Below, piece after piece: positions 37,121 through 44,147 of a DNA stretch of 64,000 nt. Both the position numbers and the translations under genes were made by a program. Position 1 is the stretch's first letter, and each line of letters starts with the position of its first letter. The stretch comes from an uncultured Lachnospiraceae bacterium (GTDB lineage Bacteria; Bacillota; Clostridia; Lachnospirales; Lachnospiraceae), in assembly GCA_947176065.1 (NCBI GenBank), contig CAMWPB010000003.1, forward strand, positions 1 through 64,000. The letters are read 5' to 3'. The notes beneath the pieces are model-generated. The model was not told where the DNA came from and searched no databases. It worked only from the letters and a program-made list of their open reading frames with translations.

Positions 37121-38602
37121 TCAAAAACAGATAGGCTCCACATCCTCACTGAGCGGTTTCATTTCATATTCCGGCAGGTTATCCAAAAGCTCTTCCAGAC
37201 AAAGGCAGGTGCTGCCGACCACATCATGGGCGAGCAGAACGACCTTCTTCCTTCCTAAGGTGGTCGATACGCCGTTTTCTATCAACTGCTTTGGATCCGG
37301 GTTTTTGACCGCGTCTTCCAGACTGGCGTTCCAGTCGTAATATATGTAACCTCTGTCCGTCATCTCACGGATGATGGCATCGCCCGTTTTCTGATTATAG
37401 GCATTGATACTGCCGCCCGGAAAACGGAACAGGTTTGTCTCCACTCCCGTCACCTCGTACACGGTCTGTCTCGCCTTTTCAAAATCCGCCACGTAACTGT
37501 CCACGCTCTCGTATAAGGTTTCATAATCATGGTTATCGCAGTGAATGCCTATAGTATGTCCTTCCGCCACGATCTGGCGCGCCACCTCCGGGTGCTTTCT
37601 CACGTTCTCTCCCACAAGAAAGAACGTTGCCTTGATATCCCTTTCCCGCAGAATATCGAGCACCTTTCTTGTGTTTTCCTCGGAGGGCCCGTCATCAAAA
37701 GTCAGGTACATGGTCTTCGGATGAAAATAATAGGAAATGCCCTGCACAATGCCGTCCGCGATCTGCTGCTGATATTCCGCAAGGCCGAGTTTCCTGCGCT
37801 CCGCCGTGTTGGAAAGGAACCCTGTCTCAACCAGACAGGCGGGCATGACAGTTTTTCCCGTCACATAAAAATCCGCATCGCCCCGCAGTTCCCGCTCCAC
37901 TGCCCCTGTGCTCTTTAAAGTCTGCTGCCTGATCAGCTGTGCCAGTCTCTTACTGTCTGGCCGGTCATCATCCTCCGTGTACCACACTTCCATCCCGTTA
38001 ACCCCTGAGCCCTCTTCCGTGGCATTCTGATGGATACTGATATAGATATCCGCCCCTGACCGGTTTGCCTCCTCCACGCGCGCTTCCTTCGCAATGTAGG
38101 TATCCGTTTCCCTGGACATAATCACCCGGTATCCCTGCTCCTTCAACTGCTCCCTTACAAGCAGCGCAATGGCAAGGTTCAGCTCCTTTTCCAGAACGCC
38201 TTCTCTGGCGCAGCCCTCGTCCGTGCCGCCATGTCCCGGGTCCAGATAGACCGTAGGCATATGCACTGCTGCCGCCTGCCCGCTCTCATGCCCGAAAGAA
38301 TCCGCCGTCTGCACCGCCGCCGCGGCAAGCGGTAACGCGATCTGCGCCGCCGGCAGCGCTTCCGTCCCTTCCCCGTCAAATGGCAGATCCACTGCGGATT
38401 CCTCTTTCGCATTCCACAACTTATCCGTCAGAAACCGAACGCCTCCCGCCGCCATAAGTTTCACTGCTATCATGGCCGTCAGACAGACGATACACACGGC
38501 GGCGCTCAGCCCATACATCCGCCTGAACAGGCGCCTTTTCCTCTGCTCCCTCGTCTCATAACCGCAGACATATTCCCAGGTAAACGTTGACTCTCCGTAC
38601 AT
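37121..38602 (-). CDS. N-acetylmuramoyl-L-alanine amidase fused to NodB polysaccharide deacetylase
   Basis: 493 residues. A membrane anchor spans about 31-50. The Amidase_3 domain (about 116-293) has zinc ligands in DPGHGG (H124), LEKEL (E138) and SIHQN (H191), with the catalytic Glu in LVETGFLSN (E259). The NodB domain (about 297-485) has TFDDGPS (D303, D304), HCDNH (H354, H358), RFPGGS and LLAHDV (H459). Both active sites look intact. CwlD (amidase) and PdaA (deacetylase) carry out successive steps of muramic delta-lactam formation in the spore cortex; here the same two activities are in one chain. A vegetative wall role is not excluded. A GGAG site precedes the ATG, and an 11-bp-phased array lies upstream. 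Confidence 0.88.
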   Translation of the reverse strand: MYGESTFTWEYVCGYETREQRKRRLFRRMYGLSAAVCIVCLTAMIAVKLMAAGGVRFLTDKLWNAKEESAVDLPFDGEGTEALPAAQIALPLAAAAVQTADSFGHESGQAAAVHMPTVYLDPGHGGTDEGCAREGVLEKELNLAIALLVREQLKEQGYRVIMSRETDTYIAKEARVEEANRSGADIYISIHQNATEEGSGVNGMEVWYTEDDDRPDSKRLAQLIRQQTLKSTGAVERELRGDADFYVTGKTVMPACLVETGFLSNTAERRKLGLAEYQQQIADGIVQGISYYFHPKTMYLTFDDGPSEENTRKVLDILRERDIKATFFLVGENVRKHPEVARQIVAEGHTIGIHCDNHDYETLYESVDSYVADFEKARQTVYEVTGVETNLFRFPGGSINAYNQKTGDAIIREMTDRGYIYYDWNASLEDAVKNPDPKQLIENGVSTTLGRKKVVLLAHDVVGSTCLCLEELLDNLPEYEMKPLSEDVEPICF

Positions 38603-38653
38603 CTCTGATGCTCCTCTCTCGTATGCTTTACATACTAAGGATATAGAAAAGGA

Positions 38654-38719
38654 GCATCATAATTTCATCTAAGTTGCATCAAAATGCCATAATATTTGCA
38701 TCAAAGTTGCATCATCGCT
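38654..38719 (-). promoter_or_regulatory. Six-unit, 11-bp-periodic operator array before the amidase-deacetylase gene
   Basis: Hexamers reading TGATGC on the minus strand occur at 38654, 38676, 38698 and 38709, and weaker matches fall in register at 38665 (AGATGA) and 38687 (TTATGG), so the period is 11 bp over six units. Direct repeats of 6+5 bp are the usual target form of OmpR/PhoB-family regulators. The proximal unit sits where a -35 box would be for a weak -10 TAGTAT (38632-38637, 16-base spacer). Confidence 0.5.
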
Positions 38720-38729
38720 TCTCACACTG

Positions 38730-39560
38730 TTAACGGGATACTTTCAGAAACAGCTCGTTGATCCCCTCGTAAAATCCCAGCGTCACCACCGTCTGCCCGC
38801 TCCCCATGCCCGCAAAGACGTATTTGCGGAAATAAGGCGTCGTCTCTAAGAGCGGGTTGTCCGACTCATAAGGCGACGGTTCGCCAAGTCCCATATATTC
38901 CGCCCAGTCCGCTACCAGCGCATCCGCGTCGATATCTTCCCACAAAAGCGGCGTCCTCACATAAAATTCATATATTTTCCCGTCATCCGCATCGATATAG
39001 GCGTCCATAAGACGGTTGGCCTTATCCGCATTCTTCTGGGAATTGGAAAGGCTCATCTTCCAGACCGCCACATTGTTTCGCGGCTCCAGCACATCGATCG
39101 CCGAGTAGAGCGTAACGTCGTAGGAAGAGGCATCCACCTCCTTCACCTGTCCGGGCAGTATCCCCTTCTCCTTCAACAGCTCCAGCCCTTCATTGCACGT
39201 GGCATAGATCTGCTCGTCCGTGATCTCCCTGCCGGACGGTCCCCTGCGGTTCACCACAAAGGCATAGGAACCTTCCAGCTCCTGATACTCCACCTCCGCA
39301 TCCGTCTCACGCGCCATGGCGCTCGTCTCGCTCTCCAGAAATGTCTGACTGCTCAGACAGCAGGAAAGGATATAAAGCTTTTCATTGCTGTTCATCTGGT
39401 AACGGTAACCCTCTCCGGCGTTTTCCACACTTTCCGTATGCGGGCTGTCCAGAATCCCCTGATCCTTATACCTCGCCAGCGCCTCCGGCCCCCATATGGA
39501 AACAAACATCGCGAAAGCCGCAAGCAGCGGAACTGCCAGATAATATATTTTACTCTTCAT
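38730..39560 (-). CDS. Unknown single-pass membrane protein
   Basis: 276 residues from the ATG at 39560 (GGAG site). It has one N-terminal membrane segment (IYYLAVPLLAAFAMFVSIWG) and a large extracytoplasmic part without a family I recognise. The C-terminal two thirds alternate charged and aromatic strands (DVTLYSAIDVL, VWKMSLSNSQ, DDGKIYEFYVRTPLLW), which loosely recalls two-component accessory proteins of the YycI/YycH kind, but this is only an impression. It lies between the amidase-deacetylase gene and the cellulose operon, on the same strand. Confidence 0.6.
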   Translation of the reverse strand: MKSKIYYLAVPLLAAFAMFVSIWGPEALARYKDQGILDSPHTESVENAGEGYRYQMNSNEKLYILSCCLSSQTFLESETSAMARETDAEVEYQELEGSYAFVVNRRGPSGREITDEQIYATCNEGLELLKEKGILPGQVKEVDASSYDVTLYSAIDVLEPRNNVAVWKMSLSNSQKNADKANRLMDAYIDADDGKIYEFYVRTPLLWEDIDADALVADWAEYMGLGEPSPYESDNPLLETTPYFRKYVFAGMGSGQTVVTLGFYEGINELFLKVSR

Positions 39561-39633
39561 GTGTCTTATTCTCCGTATAGATGTCAAAGATTATTACATA
39601 GGTGATTGCGAAACTCATCTCAATGCTATCTTT

Positions 39634-39766
39634 ATTGCACGAATAACATAATGATAAGCAGACCCTTGGAAAACGCTGGTACTTGGCGAGGTTTTCTCGA
39701 GCCTAGTACCACTGCGTTTGGAGCGGAGCGAAAGCGTGTCTGCGTTGATTATGTTGTTTGTGCAAT
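39634..39766 (+). repeat. Structured palindromic repeat, copy 3
   Basis: 19-bp terminal inverted repeats (39634-39652 and 39748-39766) pair with two G-U wobbles on the + strand. Inner helices are GCAGAC/GTCTGC (39658-39663, 39738-39743) and AAACGC-TGGTACT with AGTACCA-CT-GCGTTT (39671-39683, 39705-39719). The apical hairpin is CGAG/CTCG, and the side hairpin has a GAAA loop in place of the GCAA of the other copies. It lies 36 bases after the histidine kinase stop codon. Conservation extends to about 39774. Confidence 0.85.
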
Positions 39767-39801
39767 TTCAACATACTTAGAAGAGTTTCGCAATTACCTA
39801 A

Positions 39802-41253
39802 TTAAAGATTACTATGTGGTGCAAGAACAAAACTGAAGCAGGAGCCCTCCCCAACTTTGCTCTCAATCCGTAATTCACTGTGATGTATCTTTAAAATCTC
39901 CGCACACAGCGCAAGCCCAAGCCCCGCCCCATTCTTGCTTCTTGCCCTGGACTTGTCCACCATATAAAACGCCTTGACGATCTTATTCTGTTCCGTCTCC
40001 GGTATACCGATCCCGTAGTCTCTCACCGCAATCCGGTAACCGCCATCTACCGCCTTACCGCTCACCTCGACCACACCGGCCATGTCGGAGCCCACGACAT
40101 CCCGGTCCGCCCCATCCGTACTGCCCACCTCCGATGCCTTACAGGCATTGTCAATCAGATTTACCAGCACGGTCTTGATCAGATTCGCTTCCATCCATAC
40201 CATGGCTTCTTCGCAAGAAAATCGGATATCCGTCTCCTTTTTCTCCGCAAACATTTCCCGCAGATAGGAAAACAGTTCTCCAACCGGGGTTTCCATAAGC
40301 TGTGCCTCATCCTGTTTCGCCACGATGATATCCAGAAGACGGAAAGACATGGCCTCCAGACGCTTGCCCTCCGTATAGATATAATTTGCCGACATGATGC
40401 TCTTTTCCTCGTCCAGCTTGTGGGAACGCAGCATGTCCGCATATCCGATGATCGCCGTCAGGGGCGTTTTCAATTCGTGGGCAAAAGCCCCCATAAACTC
40501 TTCCCTTGCCTCAATTTCCTCCTCCAGCTTGCTGATATTTTCCTCCAGCGCATTTGCCATCCTGTTAAAGTCCCCGGTGAGCTGCCCCAGCTCATCCCGG
40601 CTGATCTGTCTGGCACGGTAACGGTAATCCCCCGCCGCCATTTCTCTGGTTGCCCTGGTCAGCAGACGGATGGGTTTTGTCAGCAGGGATGCGATAAACA
40701 GCATGATGACCATTCCGGTCAACAGCATAACCAGCGTCACTTTCCGATACAGCGAAAATCCAAGAGAACGTTCCGTAAACACCTCCGTCACATCCTTCAT
40801 GGTTTCCAGATACAGAATCCGGTTCAGCGCATTGATGGCTACACAAGTGTGCACGTAGAAACGATCCTGCGCACGAATCACACGATAAGATTTGGTATGC
40901 TGATCCGTCTGCGGAAGCAGCCCCTCATCTGCGGTAAACCCATTGCTGGTGTACAGTATGTTCTTCTCCTCATCTGCAATCCGCAAAAGACGCCCGTCTC
41001 CCTGTCCGCCCATTTCCAGCTTGGACGCAATCTCCTCCACCACGCTGTCGGGCAGGACACTGTACTTGAGAGGCACATTCAAAGCCGCCGTCTCAAAGGC
41101 AAAGCTTAAGATGCTGCTCTCATCAAGCGCCTGTCCAACCTCTCTGTCCAGAGAAGTCTCAAACACATAGTTTACAAAGTAAAAGCCGCTGAATCCCAGC
41201 GCCAGCGCCAGCACGATCATGGTAGACAGCACTAATTTGATTGAAAATTTCAT
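39802..41253 (-). CDS. Sensor histidine kinase
   Basis: 483 residues. Two membrane segments (about 6-28 and 170-192) enclose an extracytoplasmic sensor domain of about 140 residues. Then come a HAMP linker (LTKPIRLLTRATREMAAGDY), the phosphorylation helix FAHELKTPLTAIIGYADML with the active His near residue 259, and the ATPase domain with N box NLIDNACKAS, G1 DYGIGI and G2 NGAGLGLALC. Its start overlaps the end of the response regulator by four bases, so they form a pair. It is the last gene of the cellulose operon. The signal is unknown. Confidence 0.93.
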   Translation of the reverse strand: MKFSIKLVLSTMIVLALALGFSGFYFVNYVFETSLDREVGQALDESSILSFAFETAALNVPLKYSVLPDSVVEEIASKLEMGGQGDGRLLRIADEEKNILYTSNGFTADEGLLPQTDQHTKSYRVIRAQDRFYVHTCVAINALNRILYLETMKDVTEVFTERSLGFSLYRKVTLVMLLTGMVIMLFIASLLTKPIRLLTRATREMAAGDYRYRARQISRDELGQLTGDFNRMANALEENISKLEEEIEAREEFMGAFAHELKTPLTAIIGYADMLRSHKLDEEKSIMSANYIYTEGKRLEAMSFRLLDIIVAKQDEAQLMETPVGELFSYLREMFAEKKETDIRFSCEEAMVWMEANLIKTVLVNLIDNACKASEVGSTDGADRDVVGSDMAGVVEVSGKAVDGGYRIAVRDYGIGIPETEQNKIVKAFYMVDKSRARSKNGAGLGLALCAEILKIHHSELRIESKVGEGSCFSFVLAPHSNL

Positions 41254-41909
41254 TCCTGCACCTCTAAACGGTAGCCCACCTTATACACCGCTACCAGATT
41301 ATGCTCCCAGCCCAGTTTTTTTCTCAGACGCTGCACATGCAGGTCAAGCGTCCTGCTGTCCGCAAAGTATTCCCCTTCCCACACCTTTTCATATAAGGTC
41401 TCCCGAAACAGGGCAACGTTTTTATTCTTCATAAAAAGGAGCAGAAGACCGAACTCTTTATTCGTCAGTTCCACGGGGCGTCCTGCTCTGGTCACCCTGC
41501 GCGCGTCCACATCCACCGTCACGTCCCCCGCCACAAGATGCTGTTCCGCCTTGTTATAGCGCCGCAGCACTGCCTCCACCCTTGCCACCAGCTCCACTAC
41601 GTCAAAGGGTTTTACCAGATAATCGTCGGCGCCCAGCTTCAGTCCCTTCACCCGATGCTTGACCTCATGCTTGGCAGTGATAAAAATCACCGGAATCCCC
41701 AGAGGCCGTATGTACTCCATCACATCATATCCGTCCGCTCCCGGCAGCATGATATCCAGAAGAACCAGTTCAAACTCTTCCTTCTCAATCAGATCAATCG
41801 CCTGCAGACCATCCTGTACCGCTGTGCACTGATAACCCGCAGAAGAGAGATTTAAGTCTATCAGGTCACAGATCGGTTTTTCATCATCTACAATCAGTAT
41901 CTTAATCAT
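41250..41909 (-). CDS. Response regulator, OmpR/PhoB family
   Basis: 219 residues. The receiver domain has the acidic pocket VDDEK, the phosphoacceptor Asp in LVLLDIMLPG (Asp52), Thr in FITAKH and Lys in YLVKPFD. The C-terminal winged helix (about 125-218) ends in the usual RTLDLHVQRLRKKLG recognition helix and the YKVGYRLE wing. It pairs with the overlapping histidine kinase. OmpR-type regulators bind 11-bp direct repeats, and such an array is present about 2.5 kb away before the amidase-deacetylase gene, though a link is only a suggestion. Confidence 0.94.
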   Translation of the reverse strand: MIKILIVDDEKPICDLIDLNLSSAGYQCTAVQDGLQAIDLIEKEEFELVLLDIMLPGADGYDVMEYIRPLGIPVIFITAKHEVKHRVKGLKLGADDYLVKPFDVVELVARVEAVLRRYNKAEQHLVAGDVTVDVDARRVTRAGRPVELTNKEFGLLLLFMKNKNVALFRETLYEKVWEGEYFADSRTLDLHVQRLRKKLGWEHNLVAVYKVGYRLEVQE

Positions 41910-43014
41910 CTGTTGTCTGCCACCCCCAATAAGCCCGCGCTTTCTCTACCAGTATTTCCATCGTATCTTCATCGCCGCACCGGTAGGCATCCCTGATTTC
42001 CGTATCAGGCACAAACCCGCCGGTTCTCTGATAATAAATCCGGTAATCGCTCTCAATGAGCAGTTCGCCGCCCTCACCCTCATAGCTGTACCTTGCAAGA
42101 ACCACAATGTCTTTGAGTCCGTCCCCGTCAATATCCCGGCAGGTCACTCCCTTGAGCGCATAGAGGTTGTCATATTCTCCCATAGGCTGCAATACAGATA
42201 CAATATCTCCCTGCTCGTTCACCAGATAAATCATAAATATGTCATAATCCGCGATCCGATATGTCCCCGGCGTCACCTGCAGCTTACCCAGCTTGCCAAA
42301 GGTCCGCAGATAGCACTGCTCCTGAATGACCCGGAAGCGGTTTCTCTGTAGCTCCTGTAAAGTGGACGCCGTATACAGAAATTCCGTGGATTCCCCATCC
42401 CTGACAAAAGCCGCGATGGATTCCGCGCTCTTATTCATTCCAAAGCGGTTGATTTTTTCCGAGATGCGGTAATCCCTGTAAAAGCCTTCTCCCGTCTGAT
42501 CCTGAAAAAGCACGTCGCCGACCTTGTAAGTCCTGCCGGCATAAGCGCCGCTCTCATTGACGCAGGATGTGATGAGAACAATATCCATCCTGCCATCCCG
42601 GTTCAGATCCTGAAAGGAAACCGCCGCAATGGACTGCACCGGCTGCCGCATTCTCCCCTTAACACAGTAATTGGTTTCCAACTGCTCCGTCCGATAGAGA
42701 ATCCTCCCGTCCCCGTCCACCATAAACAACGCCAGCCGGTTATACCGCTCGTCAAAAGCCGGTACCATCAGAATGCTGTCCTCCTCATCCGGCTCCAAAG
42801 CGAAGATCTGATCCTCCACCACACGAAAGCCGCCGTCCGCTATCCCGTCCCGGTTTTCTATCGACAGCAGACGGTCATAGTATGCCTCGTACTCCGTCAG
42901 TACGGAATCCCCGCCCGTCTCCGCCAAAGATGCCTGTACCGTTTCAACGGAAAAGAGCCCCCAGGCCAATACCGCCGCCAGCGCAAGCCTCCTCCCGCAT
43001 CTACATCTGTTCAT
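41902..43014 (-). CDS. Secreted protein with FG-GAP/VCBS-like calcium loops
   Basis: 370 residues. A signal peptide (RLALAAVLAWGLFSVETVQA) suggests export. Two typical repeat loops, FQDLNRDGRMDIVLI and RDIDGDGLKDIVVL (about residues 134-150 and 290-305), carry the DxDxDG calcium pattern found in FG-GAP propeller blades; other blades are degenerate. It overlaps the GH5 gene before it by 14 bases and the response regulator after it by 8 bases, so it belongs firmly to the operon. It may be a surface sensor or polymer-binding partner of the two-component system. No named family is recognised. Confidence 0.75.
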   Translation of the reverse strand: MNRCRCGRRLALAAVLAWGLFSVETVQASLAETGGDSVLTEYEAYYDRLLSIENRDGIADGGFRVVEDQIFALEPDEEDSILMVPAFDERYNRLALFMVDGDGRILYRTEQLETNYCVKGRMRQPVQSIAAVSFQDLNRDGRMDIVLITSCVNESGAYAGRTYKVGDVLFQDQTGEGFYRDYRISEKINRFGMNKSAESIAAFVRDGESTEFLYTASTLQELQRNRFRVIQEQCYLRTFGKLGKLQVTPGTYRIADYDIFMIYLVNEQGDIVSVLQPMGEYDNLYALKGVTCRDIDGDGLKDIVVLARYSYEGEGGELLIESDYRIYYQRTGGFVPDTEIRDAYRCGDEDTMEILVEKARAYWGWQTTDD

Positions 43015-44086
43015 TTGTCAGCACCTCCACAATTTCGGGAAACTTCCACGTTTTACTCTCCCGGTCCAGCAGTGCGTATGCTCCGCAGTCCCACCAGATA
43101 CAGGGAATCCCATAACGGCGCGACTGCTCCATATAGTATTTCGTCCACTCCAGCCGCGCTTCCGTATTCCCTTTATCCACGCAGCCAAACTCAGTAAGAA
43201 TTACAGGCACATTCTGTTCCACAAACAGGCTGTTCATCTCAAAAAATGCCTGCGCAACCCGTTCCCTCGTTCCGGCAGTATCCCACTGTGTGTCCCCGTC
43301 TTCCTTCTGACAGAAGCTGTAAGGCGTATACATATGCACCGACACAATCAGCCGTCCGTCGTCAGGTATGGTAAGTCCCTGCATGGCTTCCGTCTCACTG
43401 CTGCCCGCGTAAGGACAGATCAGCAGATACCGTTTTCGGTTTCCGCCTCCCGAAGCCCGCACCGTCTCCACAAAAGCAGCGTTCAGATCGTTGACCATAG
43501 CCCGCAGCTCCTGCGTGCCTGAAGTCCACTCCACCTCGCTGTCCCGCAGTCTCGGTTCGTTCATGGACTCAAACAACAGATTTTCGTCATAATCCCGGAA
43601 TCGCGCCGCAATCTGCTCCCAGACCGCCACAAACTCCGTCTGTATCTCCTGTGCCCGTTCGGTTTTCAGATCCAGCCACTTCTCATGGTGCAAGTCCAAT
43701 ATCACATACAGATCCGCACCCAGCGCCATGTCAGTCACTTCCTGCACCCGGTTCATCCATGCGTCGGAAATATGATAAGACGTATCCAGATGATCCTCCC
43801 AGGTAACGGGGATTCGCACTGTATCAAAGCCCGCTTCCTTCATTGCCAGAAACGTTTCCTCATCTGCTTTCGGATTCCCCCAATACGTCTCGTATTCCAG
43901 ATCGTCCGCCTCCGGCCTGTACTCTCTGAGTCCCGTGGAGTCCAGCGTATTTCCCAGATTGATTCCCGCTCCCATCCGGCTGACAAACCGAAGCGTCTGT
44001 GTCCTGCCCGCAAGCATAAATACCACCCCAATCAGGCAGAAGAGAACCATCAGTCCACAAAACATCACCGCTATTTTCTTCCTCAT
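43001..44086 (-). CDS. ccsZ: GH5 endoglucanase of the cellulose operon (CcsZ-like)
   Basis: 361 residues. An N-terminal membrane anchor (residues 6-27) is followed by a GH5 barrel: INLGNTLDS, DTVRIPVTWEDHLD, the conserved DLHHEKW, the acid/base Glu in FESMNEPR (E177) and the nucleophile in LTEFGC (E299). Active cellulase residues are all present. Cellulose synthase operons usually contain a cellulase that trims or releases the nascent chain; in Clostridioides difficile this role is played by CcsZ next to the CcsA synthase. It lies 61 bases after the synthase gene. Confidence 0.88.
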   Translation of the reverse strand: MRKKIAVMFCGLMVLFCLIGVVFMLAGRTQTLRFVSRMGAGINLGNTLDSTGLREYRPEADDLEYETYWGNPKADEETFLAMKEAGFDTVRIPVTWEDHLDTSYHISDAWMNRVQEVTDMALGADLYVILDLHHEKWLDLKTERAQEIQTEFVAVWEQIAARFRDYDENLLFESMNEPRLRDSEVEWTSGTQELRAMVNDLNAAFVETVRASGGGNRKRYLLICPYAGSSETEAMQGLTIPDDGRLIVSVHMYTPYSFCQKEDGDTQWDTAGTRERVAQAFFEMNSLFVEQNVPVILTEFGCVDKGNTEARLEWTKYYMEQSRRYGIPCIWWDCGAYALLDRESKTWKFPEIVEVLTNEQM

Positions 44087-44147
44087 GCCCCTTCTCCCTC
44101 AACTACCGCCCTGAAACAAGGCTCTGTTTCCGCGCACAGTCCAACCG

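Noticed and set aside
38654..38719. CRISPR-like short repeats
   Set aside because: The period is 11 bp with 6-bp cores, far too short for CRISPR repeats and spacers; it fits a regulator binding array.
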